Shown: positions 8,289 through 17,141, counted from the stretch's first letter. The stretch is 64,000 bases of DNA from Anaerolineales bacterium (GCA_016934715.1 JAFGSI010000039.1:62001-126000); one strand, 5' to 3'. The notes: generated by a model not told the origin, from the sequence alone. A program made the numbers and translations.

Positions 8289-8999
8289 TCAATTCTCGCT
8301 GAGGGCCAACTCTTTGATGACGGCGCGCATCCGCTCCCAGTGGGATCCCTTCCAGTAGACCTGGTTACAGTCGGTGCAGGAGGCGAATGTGTCGAAATAG
8401 TCCCTGGTCAGCGGCTCAAGCCGGTCGAGCACGGCGGCCTTCTCGACCGACACCAGCAATCCATTGCACCGCATGCAACGCGTGAATGGGCGAGCCCGCC
8501 GCGCCAGGTCGAAGCGGCGCACGACTTCCACCAGCTGCTGCTCCGGGCTGAGCGAGCGCGGGCAGTAGCCGGCAGCGACGACCTTGCGCATCAGCAGCTG
8601 ACGGTCGCGGCTGAGCAGGATCCGCCTCTCGACCCGAAGCAGATCGGCCATTTCTTCGTCGCGGTAGTCGTTGCGGTACAGGCAGTCGAAACCGAGCATG
8701 CGTAGATGGGCGGCCAGCCGCCCGAGATGAATATCGAGCAGGAAGTGTACTTCGCCTTCCCACCCTGGTGAGACCGGCCGAATCTCGATCCGGTCGTCCT
8801 TGCGCGGCCGGTAACCTGCCTCTACCGGCACCCCGTTCGCCAGGACGAGCCCCACCTCGACGTGCGGCACGCCCAGGGCTTCGATCAGGTGCTTGATGCT
8901 CTGGTGGGGGGCAAAGGTCAGCGGAAAGACCCTGCCGCGCCGGTCGCGCTCCAGGAAGAAGTCCAGGTCACCGCCAAATGCGAAAGTCGCCGTGTTCAC
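8289..8999 (-). CDS. Mut7-C RNase-domain protein with N-terminal ubiquitin-like domain
   Basis: About 236 residues. The N-terminal 80 residues look like the beta-grasp Ub-Mut7C domain (NTATFAFGGDLDFFL, then VLANGVPVEAGYRPRKDDRIEIRPVSPG). The rest is the Mut7-C PIN-like domain (FLLDIHLGRLAAHLRMLGFDCLYRND with the acidic residues expected at an RNase site). A Cys4 zinc ribbon follows, CMRC near 170 and CTDC near 215. The family is predicted to act on RNA; no substrate is known. The longest frame starts at a TTG (9035). I prefer the GTG at 8999, because a TATCAT -10 (9007-9012) would start transcription almost exactly there, giving a leaderless mRNA. Confidence 0.85.
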   Translation of the reverse strand: MNTATFAFGGDLDFFLERDRRGRVFPLTFAPHQSIKHLIEALGVPHVEVGLVLANGVPVEAGYRPRKDDRIEIRPVSPGWEGEVHFLLDIHLGRLAAHLRMLGFDCLYRNDYRDEEMADLLRVERRILLSRDRQLLMRKVVAAGYCPRSLSPEQQLVEVVRRFDLARRARPFTRCMRCNGLLVSVEKAAVLDRLEPLTRDYFDTFASCTDCNQVYWKGSHWERMRAVIKELALSEN

Positions 9000-9197
9000 T
9001 GTTTTGATGATAGTGCAGAATGGCGTGCGAGTCAAAGCCGTTCGTGTTCCAGAAACGGCCCTGGAGAGGCTGTGAACACCCTGCTGACCGGCGACCTGGG
9101 TTCCTGATCGGCGGCTTTGGCGGTGAAGGCAGTGTCGAAACCTGGTTCAATCTTCCGGCGCAGCCCCGAACTCTTGGGGGGGATGCACCTGCGAAGA

Positions 9198-9225
9198 AAG
9201 AGCCCAGGCGTACGCCTGGGCTCTT
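9198..9225 (-). terminator. Perfect 28-bp palindromic terminator after msrQ
   Basis: AAGAGCCCAGGCG (9198-9210) is followed by TA and its exact reverse complement CGCCTGGGCTCTT (9213-9225). On the minus strand it lies nine bases past the msrQ stop and is followed by TCTTC, a fair intrinsic terminator. The symmetry would also stop transcription from the other side. Confidence 0.75.
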
Positions 9226-9234
9226 GGTTAAGTT

Positions 9235-9918
9235 TCACCTAGCCGGGCTGGGGCGGCCTCTGGCCTTGAACCTTTGTCTCAGCCCGCTGATCCACTTGCG
9301 CACAACCGGGATACGCAGGACCAGCAGCAGGATCAGCAGCAGGCCCAGGATCAGCGGCTTGAGGATGTCGCCGCTCAGGGTCAGCAGGTTGCCCTTCTTG
9401 GCCCAGGCATAGTGGGCGACATCCACCACCGCTGCCAGGTAAACCAGCCGGTGCAGGCTGGTCCAGCCCCGGCCCATTTTCTTCATGAACCATTTGAACG
9501 AGGTGATGGCCAGGGGCACCAGGATCAGAAAGGCGGTCATGCCCATCAGAGCATAGGGTTTTGTGAGCAGGACCTCGTTGAGCACGTTCAGGCTGAAGCC
9601 ATAGTCCACACCGATGAACATCAGGGCGTGCAGGCTGGCGTACAGGAAGGCATACAGTCCCAGCGCCCGGCGGCGTTTGAGCATCTCGCGCCAGCCGAAG
9701 AGCGTGTTGAGCGGGGTGCAGGCAAGGGAAGCGATCAGGAAGTAGGCCGCAGAGCGCCCCAGCCGCTGGGTGACCTCCTGGATCGGGTTGATGGTCAGGT
9801 TGGCGGTGAGGAAATCCACGATGATCCAGGCCAGCGGTAGCCAGCCCAGTATGTGAATCACCACCTGTAGCCAGCTCAGCCTGGCTTTCCTGCGCACTTT
9901 GACCCGTTTTGGATCCAA
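9235..9918 (-). CDS. msrQ: MsrQ heme-binding membrane subunit of the methionine sulfoxide reductase system
   Basis: 227 residues, about six transmembrane helices, ferric-reductase-like fold. MsrQ carries heme b and passes quinol- or flavin-derived electrons to periplasmic or extracellular MsrP. Visible marks: GRSAAYFLIASLACTPL near residue 55, RRALGLYAFLYASLHALMFIGVDYG (family RRxLGL and a heme-ligand His), and GWTSLHRLVYLAAVVDVAHYAWAKKG with two further His. The C-terminus is basic. The gene directly follows msrP on the same strand (about 80 bases apart) and ends in a strong palindrome, so msrP-msrQ is the operon. Confidence 0.93.
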   Translation of the reverse strand: MDPKRVKVRRKARLSWLQVVIHILGWLPLAWIIVDFLTANLTINPIQEVTQRLGRSAAYFLIASLACTPLNTLFGWREMLKRRRALGLYAFLYASLHALMFIGVDYGFSLNVLNEVLLTKPYALMGMTAFLILVPLAITSFKWFMKKMGRGWTSLHRLVYLAAVVDVAHYAWAKKGNLLTLSGDILKPLILGLLLILLLVLRIPVVRKWISGLRQRFKARGRPSPAR

Positions 9919-10001
9919 ATCCTTCCTCCGTCCTCATCTGTCCGGGCAGTCCATCCGCGCACGTGAAGTGCGTCCTGGCATTTAACGTGGACCAGACGCC
10001 A

Positions 10002-10982
10002 CTAATAATCCACGCTCAGGTCCATGCCGGTATACAGGCTGGCAACCTCTTCGGAGTAGCCGTTGAACATCAGCGTCGCACGGCGGTTCAGTTCGCCAAT
10101 GCGGCGCTCGGAGGCCTGCGACCAGCGCGGGTGGTCCACGCCGGGATTGACGTTGGAGTAGAAGCCATATTCGCCCGGGGCGATCGTGTTCCAGAGAGTC
10201 TCCGGACGCTGCTCGGTCAGTTCGATCTTGACGATCGCCTTGATCGATTTGAATCCGTACTTCCACGGCACCACCAGGCGCAGCGGGGCGCCGTTCTGGT
10301 TGGGCAGCGGCTGGCCGTACAGACCGGTGGCGACCAGGGTCAGGCGGTGGTAGGCCTCGTCCAGGCGCAGGCCCTCGGTGTAGGGCCAGGGGTAGAATGG
10401 GCCAGACTGCCCGGGGTACTGACCGGGGTCGTAGAGCGTGGTGAAGGCCACGTACTCGGCGCTGCTCATCGGCTCCACCTCCTGCAGCAGGTCGCCCAAT
10501 TCAAAGCCCTGCCACGGGATGACCATGCTCCAGGCTTCCACGCAGCGCAGGCGGTAGACGCGCTCCTTTTGTTCGAAGCGCAGCAGGTCCTCAACGGCAT
10601 AGGTCTTCGGATTGTGGACCAACCCGCCGACCTCCACCGACCAGGGGCTGGTCTGGAAGCCTTCCGACAGGCGCGCCACGCCCTCCTTGTCCGTGGTGAA
10701 CTCGTAGTAGTTGTTGTAATTGGTGATCTCTTCGAACCGGTTGGCCGGGTCGCCCAACTCGTCGGACACTCCGCCCGGGGCGCTGTCGGGGATCGGGATT
10801 CCGGGGGTGGGCGAGACGGTCGTCCCTGACCCGATTCCCGTTCCCCGCGGGGCGCAGGCCGCCAGCAGGGTCGCGGCACTGGCGATCCCCATGGTCTTCA
10901 GCCAGTCGCGGCGGGAGAAATAGGCGCTCTCGGAGGTGATCTCCGAGGACGGGACAGCCACGTGTTTCAGTTTGTTGTCCAT
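10002..10982 (-). CDS. msrP: MsrP molybdopterin-dependent protein-methionine-sulfoxide reductase, catalytic subunit
   Basis: 326 residues. A Tat-type signal (FSRRDWLKTMGIASAATLLAAC) also ends in a lipobox-like Cys, so the mature enzyme may be lipid-anchored after Tat export. The sulfite-oxidase fold has the Mo-ligand Cys in YRLRCVEAWSMVIPWQGFELGDLL and the family segments NNYYEFTTDKEGV and VEVGGLVHNPKTY. It repairs methionine sulfoxide in exported proteins with electrons from MsrQ. The ATG at 10982 has AGGAGG ten bases upstream. The upstream two-component genes on the same strand recall the HprSR control of E. coli msrPQ; that parallel is an inference. Confidence 0.95.
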   Translation of the reverse strand: MDNKLKHVAVPSSEITSESAYFSRRDWLKTMGIASAATLLAACAPRGTGIGSGTTVSPTPGIPIPDSAPGGVSDELGDPANRFEEITNYNNYYEFTTDKEGVARLSEGFQTSPWSVEVGGLVHNPKTYAVEDLLRFEQKERVYRLRCVEAWSMVIPWQGFELGDLLQEVEPMSSAEYVAFTTLYDPGQYPGQSGPFYPWPYTEGLRLDEAYHRLTLVATGLYGQPLPNQNGAPLRLVVPWKYGFKSIKAIVKIELTEQRPETLWNTIAPGEYGFYSNVNPGVDHPRWSQASERRIGELNRRATLMFNGYSEEVASLYTGMDLSVDY

Positions 10983-11128
10983 ACCAGTAAGCCTCCTTGG
11001 AACTGCGTTAAGTATCGCGAAAAGAGATTACAGAATTGTTTCCGGCAGCTTGCGATTTGATTAAACAGGATCCCCTGCAGGCAGATCCGCTTCTGGACAG
11101 CCGGTTCCTTTTGGGGAATGCTGCGCGA

Positions 11129-12406
11129 TCAGTCGCCCTCGCGATTCTTTGACGACAGATCGGTCTTTTTGGACAGGGTGAAGATGAATCGAGCGCCTTC
11201 ACCGGGGCTGCTGTCTACGCGGATCTGCCCGCCGTGAGCCTCGACGATCCCCTTGGCGATTGCCAGCCCCAGGCCCGATCCACCGGTTTTGCGGCTGCGC
11301 GATTTCTCGCCCCGGTAGAAGCGCTTGAAGACGTGCGGTAGATCGGTGTCCAGGATGCCCTCGCCCGTGTCGCTGACTGTCACCCGCACCGCCTCCCCGT
11401 CCGGTGCAGCCTGAACGGTCACCCGTCCTCCGGCGGGGGTGTGGCGCAGGGCATTGCCCACCAGGTTGTTCAGCACTCGCCCGATCCGTTGGACGTCCAT
11501 CATCACCGTGTCCACACCCGTGGAAACGCTGCCCTCCAGACCTACTTCCTGGCCGGCGGCTTGTGCCGAGAAACTTTCGAGCGTGTCTGAAATCAGGTCG
11601 GAGAGCGAAGCAGGTTCCAGGTTGAGCGGGATTCCGCCGGCCTCAAGTTGCGAGACGATGAACAGGTCTTCCACCAGGAAGGCCAGGAGATCGGTCTGCT
11701 TCTTGGCCTGCTGCAGGTAGCGCTGTGAGGTCTCCGGGTCACCGATTATCCCGTCGGCCAGAGCCTCGACCAGAACTCGGATGCCGGTCAGGGGCGTGCG
11801 CAGGTCGTGACCGGCCCAGGCGACCAGATCGCGACGCAGGGCGTCGAGCTCGCGCTGTTTGGCCTCGGCCTCCTGCAGCCGGGTGGCCATCTGATTAAAG
11901 GTCCGGGCCAGGTCGGCGACCTCGTCCTTACCGCTGACCGGCACCCTGGCTGACAGGTCCCCGGCCTGGATCTGGCGGGCGGCTGCCTCCAGACTGCGAA
12001 TGCGGTCGGTGACCGTGTTGGAGATGAAGACGCCAAGCACCATGGCGATCCCGCCGGCGAAGAGCAGCAGGATCGTTCCCAGCAGCAGGTCGTGCTGGCT
12101 GGCGAACATCAACCGGGCGGTGACCCAGACGTTGAAGAAGGTCAGCAGGCTGGCCAGGGCGTACCCCCCCAGCAGGGTCCAGCGCAAACCGGGGAAGCGC
12201 TCCATCCAGCCGAAACGATAGGCCGCGTAGCCGATCAAACCTGAAACCAGGGCGGTCAGGCTCAGGGACTGGGCCATGTGCCCCAGGTCACCCAGCGGTG
12301 GCTGCATGACCAGGTAGAACACGCCAAGGGAGGTCGCAGCGATGACCAGCACTCCGCCCAGCAGGCGCAGGACGGCGTTCAGAGATGGGGAAATACGCAT
12401 CGCCAT
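11129..12406 (-). CDS. HAMP-domain sensor histidine kinase
   Basis: 425 residues. Four predicted N-terminal helices (within residues 10-125) with very short outside loops lead to a HAMP linker (SNTVTDRIRSLEAAARQIQAGDLSARV). A HisKA domain follows, with phospho-acceptor His in AGHDLRTPLTGI, and a HATPase_c domain (NNLVGNALRHTPAGG, DTGEGILDTDLPHVFKRFYRG, GSGLGLAIAKGIVEAHGG). The ATG at 12406 has AGGAG five bases upstream; the longer frame starts inside the regulator gene. The lack of a large outside domain suggests an intramembrane stimulus. It follows its response regulator by 14 bases, and msrP is the next gene on the strand. Confidence 0.93.
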   Translation of the reverse strand: MAMRISPSLNAVLRLLGGVLVIAATSLGVFYLVMQPPLGDLGHMAQSLSLTALVSGLIGYAAYRFGWMERFPGLRWTLLGGYALASLLTFFNVWVTARLMFASQHDLLLGTILLLFAGGIAMVLGVFISNTVTDRIRSLEAAARQIQAGDLSARVPVSGKDEVADLARTFNQMATRLQEAEAKQRELDALRRDLVAWAGHDLRTPLTGIRVLVEALADGIIGDPETSQRYLQQAKKQTDLLAFLVEDLFIVSQLEAGGIPLNLEPASLSDLISDTLESFSAQAAGQEVGLEGSVSTGVDTVMMDVQRIGRVLNNLVGNALRHTPAGGRVTVQAAPDGEAVRVTVSDTGEGILDTDLPHVFKRFYRGEKSRSRKTGGSGLGLAIAKGIVEAHGGQIRVDSSPGEGARFIFTLSKKTDLSSKNREGD

Positions 12407-12420
12407 GATATTCTCCTGAA

Positions 12421-13101
12421 CTACGGCTCGAACTTGTACCCGACGCCCCAAACGGTCAGCAGGTGGGTTGGATCGGCAGGGTCAGGCTCGATCTTCTCGC
12501 GCAGGCGCCGAATGTGCACCGTGACCGTGCTGGGGTCGATGTAATCTGCCGACCCCCAGACTGACTCGAGCAGCCGGTCGCGGCTGAAGACCTGGCGTGG
12601 GTGTTGGGCCAGGTGATAGAGCATGTCGAACTCCCTGGCGGTCAGCTCGACCTCCTGACCGCGCACGGTGACCAGACGGGACTGCGGATCGATCCTCAGG
12701 CCGGGAAAGGTCAACGGGGCAGCCTCGGACGCCTCCCCGCGCTGCAGGCGCCGCAGGACCGCTCGCACCCGGCTGACCAGTTCCTGCGGGCTGAAGGGCT
12801 TGACGACGTAATCATCGGCTCCCAGTTCCAGCCCGGCGATGCGGTCGCTTTCCTCGCGGCGCGAGGTCAGCAAGATGATCGGCACATCGGAGCGGTCACG
12901 CAGGCTGCGGGTCAAGGCAAAGCCGTCCAGACCGGGCAGCATCACGTCCAGGATCACCAGGTCGGGCACCTGGCGGTCCAGGCCATCCCTGGCCGCCAGC
13001 CCGTCGGCGTAGACCTGGACCTGGTATCCAGCCCGTTTCATATACAGGCTGACCACCTCGGAAATGCTGGGTTCGTCTTCAACGATCGCGATCAGGGGCA
13101 T
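12421..13101 (-). CDS. OmpR/PhoB-family response regulator
   Basis: 226 residues. N-terminal receiver domain with acidic pocket EDEP near residue 7, phospho-acceptor Asp in DLVILDVMLPGLDGF, Thr in PIILLTSRREESD and Lys in DDYVVKPFSPQEL. The C-terminal winged helix is of the PhoB type (LTAREFDMLYHLAQHPRQVFSRDRLLESVWG and DPSTVTVHIRRLREKIEPDP). The ATG at 13101 is preceded by GAGGAAA and begins MPLIAIVEDEPS, the usual start; the longer frame to 13140 adds 13 unlikely residues. First gene of the regulator-kinase operon. Target genes may include msrPQ directly downstream. Confidence 0.94.
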   Translation of the reverse strand: MPLIAIVEDEPSISEVVSLYMKRAGYQVQVYADGLAARDGLDRQVPDLVILDVMLPGLDGFALTRSLRDRSDVPIILLTSRREESDRIAGLELGADDYVVKPFSPQELVSRVRAVLRRLQRGEASEAAPLTFPGLRIDPQSRLVTVRGQEVELTAREFDMLYHLAQHPRQVFSRDRLLESVWGSADYIDPSTVTVHIRRLREKIEPDPADPTHLLTVWGVGYKFEP

Positions 13102-13157
13102 GTTTTCCTCAAGCTGGCTTTCATTGTACATGTTAGCCATTAACAGGTGATGAGCAA

Positions 13158-13530
13158 ATGATTCCCTGCCCTGCCGCAGCTGCAGGTCCCGGCGCCGCGC
13201 CCCCCTCCTTCAATGCCTTCGCCTATGGTCTGCTTTATGGGCCGATCGCCCTGCCGTGCTCTGGTCCGCTGGTGGTGGGCATCTTTGCCTATTCGCTGGC
13301 CGCCGGGGAGGTGCTCGGCAAACTGAGTGTCTTCCTGTGGTTTGGGCTGGGATTCGGTGTCCCGTTGCTGGGGCTTTCCCTGCTCTCGGGAGTCGTGCAG
13401 CGCGGCATCACGCGCTGGTTCGCCCGGCATTCCCGGGCCGCGAATCTGGTCGGCGGGCTGTTGCTGGTCGGGAATGGAATCTATGATCATTGCCAACTGG
13501 GAGTTGATCCGGATCTTTTTCGGTGTCTGA
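13158..13530 (+). pseudogene. Broken remnant of a CcdA/DsbD-type disulfide-transfer membrane protein
   Basis: The reading frame from about 13200 gives NAFAYGLLYGPIALPCSGPL, then LGKLSVFLWFGLGFGVPLLG and RAANLVGGLLLVGNGIYD. This is the C-terminal half of CcdA-like cytochrome c biogenesis proteins, including a PC pair. The N-terminal half (three helices and the first redox Cys) is missing. Near 13487 the frame shifts: the natural C-terminus WELIRIFFGV-stop is found in another frame ending at 13530. The remnant abuts the promoter of the response regulator, so a deletion probably removed the 5' part. A start at 13158 with an Ala/Pro-rich leader exists but has no family match. I treat it as non-functional. 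Confidence 0.7.
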
Positions 13531-13594
13531 GCCGACAGGATGCCAGCGGCTTTGCCCGGGTACCATTCCTCCCGGGCGGTGCAGGTGATGGCTC

Positions 13595-15013
13595 CTAGTC
13601 GAGGGGGATGTTATTCTCGCGGGCGATCCAGACCAGGTACTTCTCGTCCAGGATGGCAATCTCATGGGCGCTAAGGAAATAATTGCGCATCTGGCCGTTC
13701 TTCATCCGCAGTTCGACCGTGTGATCGGTGATCTGCCTGTCTTTGCGGAGCTGGCGCAGGAATTCGGCCCGCTGTTGCGCTGTCCACATACCCAGCTGGA
13801 GCAGGCTCATCCCCAGCGCGTCCTGTCGCGCGTAGCCGGTATTCAAGATGAAGGAACGGTTCATCTCGACGATCTTGCCATCCTTGTGACGGAAGATCAG
13901 TACGATCGGGATCAGTCCCTCGGCCGTCTGGTCGTTGGCACTGCCGTCGGGGTTGTAGGCCAGGCGGAGTTCGGCCTGTTTGCGTTCGGTGATGTCGTGG
14001 ATAACGAAGACTCGCCCGGCAACATGGTCACGGTGATCGCGGATCGGGGAGACGCGCAGGTCGAAGTAGGCGGCGTAATCCTGGTCAAGGTTGATCTTGA
14101 TCTCGGTGTGGGCATCGTCGATATGGGCAAAACGCTCGGTCAACTCGGGCCAGTCCTTCAGCGCCTCTTTCATCGGCTTGCCAATCAGCTTCTTGGTATA
14201 CAGGCTGGTGTACTGTTCGAAGGCCTTGTTGAGCAGGACGATGCGTCCCTTTTCGTCGACCACCATCACGCCGTCACTCATGCTCTCCAGCACTGCCTCG
14301 CTGGCCACCGGCACAAGGTCGAGCAGGCCAAAGCGGAAGATGCCCCACAGATAGGCCACAGCGGCGATCGTGACGCCAAACGGCGAGAGGTCCAGGAAAG
14401 GCACCGGGCTCAGGCCGGTGATGTACATGAAATTCCCGAACCAGATCGCTGCCACACCCACCAGGCTGCTGACGATCTGGCGCCGGTAAGGCGAAGAGCT
14501 GGTCAGGCTGCGCTGAAGGATGACCACTGATCCGGCGACCATGAAGACATAGGAGTAAGCGATGATGGCCCAGAAGGCCGGTCCGTGGCCAAAGGTCATG
14601 ACCAGCAGATTGCCCTGGGGTTCCTGCTCCAGGGTTGGCCAGACAAGCTGGTGCAGGTCATTCGTCCAGACCAGTGTGAGTGCCAGTAGCGGGAAGAGCC
14701 ACGGGACCAGACGGTGCCAACGCTTTCGCCCTCGGCCGGCACGGGTATAGTCCAGGGTAAAGGACAGCCACAGGAGCGAAATGGTGGAGATGCCGAAATA
14801 CTGGATCTTCCCGAAGAGGACCTGGAGGTCGAAATCAGAAACGCCCAGTTCCAGCGCGTAGAACAGCGACCAGACGGAGACGCTGAGCGACATGCCAATC
14901 AGCGCCAGCGCGCCGGGCGATTTCCAGCGCTTGGCCGCGATCAAGATCGACGCGATGGAAATGAAGCATGCGAAGAAGAGGGCGTACGAATAGGGGTTGA
15001 GTTGCCAGTGCAT
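13595..15013 (-). CDS. 7TM sensor protein with PAS domains and no kinase output
   Basis: 472 residues. The first 215 hold seven transmembrane helices with the histidine-kinase N-terminal 7TM layout (FGKIQYFGISTISLLWLSFTLDYT; then GPAFWAIIAYSYVFMVAGSVVIL). A PAS domain follows near residues 235-350 (LESMSDGVMVVDEKGRIVLLN, ending FVIHDITERKQAELR). A second PAS-like domain follows (IPIVLIFRHKDGKIVEMNRS to YLVWIARENN). No HisKA, GGDEF, EAL or phosphatase domain follows; the protein simply ends. It may signal through a partner or be a shortened kinase. ATG at 15013 has no strong ribosome-binding site. A TACAAT -10 lies about 22 bases upstream. It is transcribed alone. Confidence 0.85.
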   Translation of the reverse strand: MHWQLNPYSYALFFACFISIASILIAAKRWKSPGALALIGMSLSVSVWSLFYALELGVSDFDLQVLFGKIQYFGISTISLLWLSFTLDYTRAGRGRKRWHRLVPWLFPLLALTLVWTNDLHQLVWPTLEQEPQGNLLVMTFGHGPAFWAIIAYSYVFMVAGSVVILQRSLTSSSPYRRQIVSSLVGVAAIWFGNFMYITGLSPVPFLDLSPFGVTIAAVAYLWGIFRFGLLDLVPVASEAVLESMSDGVMVVDEKGRIVLLNKAFEQYTSLYTKKLIGKPMKEALKDWPELTERFAHIDDAHTEIKINLDQDYAAYFDLRVSPIRDHRDHVAGRVFVIHDITERKQAELRLAYNPDGSANDQTAEGLIPIVLIFRHKDGKIVEMNRSFILNTGYARQDALGMSLLQLGMWTAQQRAEFLRQLRKDRQITDHTVELRMKNGQMRNYFLSAHEIAILDEKYLVWIARENNIPLD

Positions 15014-15280
15014 AAGCAGGGTGTACTTCTACTATTGTAACCTTGATGGTGGACTTCCGTCAATTTCAGAAAATCACGAGTCTGCTGCCGCAGAGGCTCG
15101 CGGTGCTGGATTTTTCCAGGGGAGTGCGTCATGATGCGAACCGAAATCGTTGCTACCACCTGGCTTGACGGCAACTTTCGTGCAGCTATTTCTGCAAGAA
15201 GCAGGTGGCTGATTCTGGAAAAATCCGACCAAAGGTGCCACTTCGAAACACGCAGAGAGCGAATCTGTGATCGGTTGAAT

Positions 15281-16114
15281 TTAACGCTTCGCAGCTTCGT
15301 AGCCCAGGATCGCCTTCTTGCGGGTCGTTCCGTAGCGATATTCCCCAAAGTCGCCGCTCTGGCGCAGGACCCGGTGACAGGGGATCAGGTAGGCGACCGG
15401 GTTGCGCCCGACCGCATTCCCGACCGCCCGCTCAGCCCCCGGGCCTGACACCTGCCGTGCCAGCGCCCCGTAACTGGTCGCTTCGCCCGGGGCCAGACCC
15501 AGCAGCGCCTCCCAGACCTTGATCTGGAAATTGGTTCCGCGCAGGTGGATGCTCAGCGGGAGGCCCGGCCGGGGAGCAAAGACCTGTTCGACCAGTAGTC
15601 CCGTCCGGGCCTGGGATTCTGCCAGGGCGGCGTGCGGCCATGCGTTCCGCAGGGTTGCCAGGGCCTGCGGGTGTTCCTCGTCGACGAAGGCCAGGTGGCA
15701 GATGCCGCGACCGGTCGCGGCCAGCAGGCACTCGCCGAACGGGGTGGGGTGAAAGCCGTAGCTGATCTCCACCCCCGTGCCTCCCGAGCGGATCTCGCCG
15801 GGGGTGACCGCCTCGGTCTGGACCAGCAGGTCGTGCAGGCGGCCCGGGCTGGACAACCCCGCTGCATGGGCTGTCTCCAGGACCGGGGTCTGGGCGAGCA
15901 GCGCCTTGGCATATTCCTTGGTCAGGTATTGCAGGAAGCGTTTGGGGCTGATCCCTGCCCAGCGGCTGAACAGGCGCTGAAAGTGATATTCGCTCAGCCC
16001 GACGTGGGCGGCCACCTCGGCCAGGTCCGGCTGGCGGCGGGCGTTCCGCTCCAGATAAAGGATGGCCTGTTCGACACGCCGGTAATCTTCGCTTGGTTGA
16101 TGGAAATTGGTCAT
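15281..16114 (-). CDS. AraC-type HTH fused to O6-methylguanine-DNA methyltransferase (Ada-like, no Cys-zinc domain)
   Basis: 277 residues. Residues 10-105 form an AraC-like helix-turn-helix pair (LAEVAAHVGLSEYHFQRLFSRWAGISPKRF). The C-terminal half is the suicide methyltransferase: GTNFQIKVWEALLGLAPGEATSYGALA then the acceptor motif PCHRVL near residue 245, with the family segment GAERAVGNAVGRNPVAYLIP. It removes methyl groups from O6-methylguanine and likely regulates DNA-repair genes. Full Ada has an N-terminal Cys-zinc domain that senses phosphotriesters; it is absent here. A TACAAT -10 (16121-16126) ends six bases before the ATG at 16114, and there is no ribosome-binding site, so a leaderless mRNA is likely. 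Confidence 0.92.
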   Translation of the reverse strand: MTNFHQPSEDYRRVEQAILYLERNARRQPDLAEVAAHVGLSEYHFQRLFSRWAGISPKRFLQYLTKEYAKALLAQTPVLETAHAAGLSSPGRLHDLLVQTEAVTPGEIRSGGTGVEISYGFHPTPFGECLLAATGRGICHLAFVDEEHPQALATLRNAWPHAALAESQARTGLLVEQVFAPRPGLPLSIHLRGTNFQIKVWEALLGLAPGEATSYGALARQVSGPGAERAVGNAVGRNPVAYLIPCHRVLRQSGDFGEYRYGTTRKKAILGYEAAKR

Positions 16115-16164
16115 GGTCTTATTGTACCGATTCCTGTCGGGTTCGCCACCCGAAACTTGCGTTT

Positions 16165-17064
16165 TTAATAATGGCGGGCCAGCTCCGAAGCGTAGCGCCT
16201 GCCCACGGTCTCCCGGTTCGCCTCCAGCCAGTTGGCGAGCTGTGTGACCCCGCGCGGCCTTTCGGTCGAGACCAGCAGCCCGGCCATCAGGCCATCCACT
16301 TCCTCGGGAGTCAGAACCACGTCCCGGACGAACAGGCTGATGGCCTGCGCCGCTGCCAGCGCCAACCGGGGCGGCAGGTGCAGGATCGGGCGTGGGTGAC
16401 CGATCGCCGCGCCCACCAACCGGATCAGTTCGTCAAAGGTGAAGAGATCCGGGCCGACCGCATCCCAGATGGTGTCTTCCTTCATGTTGCCAGCCTGCAC
16501 GGCCAGCGCGGCCAGGTCATCCACGTAGATTGGCTGGAGCCGGTACTGCCCGTCGCCGATCTGGCCGAAGAAAGGGAAGCGCCGCAGCAGCCAGGCGATG
16601 TTGTTGATCAGGATGTCTTCGGCTCCGAAGAGCACCGTCGGGCGCAGGATGGCATAACCCATCCGGCTGGCGATGACTGCCTGCTCATTGGCCGCTTTGC
16701 CCGAGAAATAGGGTAAAGGCGAGTCGAAGGATGGGTTGGTGATGCTGACGTGCACCATGCGGCGCACACCGGCGGCCTGCGCCGCTTGCACCAGGGTCCG
16801 GGTGTTGGCGACCGCCCTGGGCTGGGTGTTGCCACCCCGGTCGAAACGGATCCAGTAAGTGTTGTAGAGCACCTCGGCGCCCTCCAGGCTTCGCGCCAGC
16901 TCCGACTCGTCGAAGCCAAGCGGGTAGGCCTTGACCCGCCCGCCGAAGGGGTCGGGCCGCTCAGGGTGGCCGGTCAGGGTGATGACCTCATGGCCCTGGT
17001 CCAGCAGGCGGCGGGCGATATACTTGCCCGTATACGAGAAAGCACCGGTGACTGCGGTTCTCAT
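16165..17064 (-). CDS. NmrA/NDUFA9-like NAD(P)-binding protein
   Basis: 299 residues. Begins MRTAVTGAFSYTGKYIARRLLDQGHEV, an atypical SDR with a TGxxxxxGxxI nucleotide-binding turn. Later landmarks are VHVSITNPSFDSPLPYFSGKAANEQAV (the YxxxK site is read as YFSGK, a common change in this subfamily) and PIYVDDLAALAVQAG. Proteins of this type work as epimerase-like enzymes, quinone-binding complex I accessory subunits or redox sensors; which one cannot be told here. ATG at 17064 has GGAG six bases upstream; an earlier start at 17091 lacks that. The GbsR-type regulator gene is immediately upstream on the same strand, about 77 bases away, and may control it. Confidence 0.85.
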   Translation of the reverse strand: MRTAVTGAFSYTGKYIARRLLDQGHEVITLTGHPERPDPFGGRVKAYPLGFDESELARSLEGAEVLYNTYWIRFDRGGNTQPRAVANTRTLVQAAQAAGVRRMVHVSITNPSFDSPLPYFSGKAANEQAVIASRMGYAILRPTVLFGAEDILINNIAWLLRRFPFFGQIGDGQYRLQPIYVDDLAALAVQAGNMKEDTIWDAVGPDLFTFDELIRLVGAAIGHPRPILHLPPRLALAAAQAISLFVRDVVLTPEEVDGLMAGLLVSTERPRGVTQLANWLEANRETVGRRYASELARHY

Positions 17065-17141
17065 TTTGTCTCCTTTACCAATCAGCGACATGAATCTACC
17101 CGATGGCGTTCACCACGGTTCAGGATGGGGATCAACGGGTC

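Noticed and set aside
6799-8358. Plus-strand frame of 519 codons antisense to the M20 peptidase gene
   Set aside because: Gln/Asp/Gly/Arg-rich translation without motifs is typical of the reverse strand of GC-rich genes; the opposite strand has all M20 motifs.
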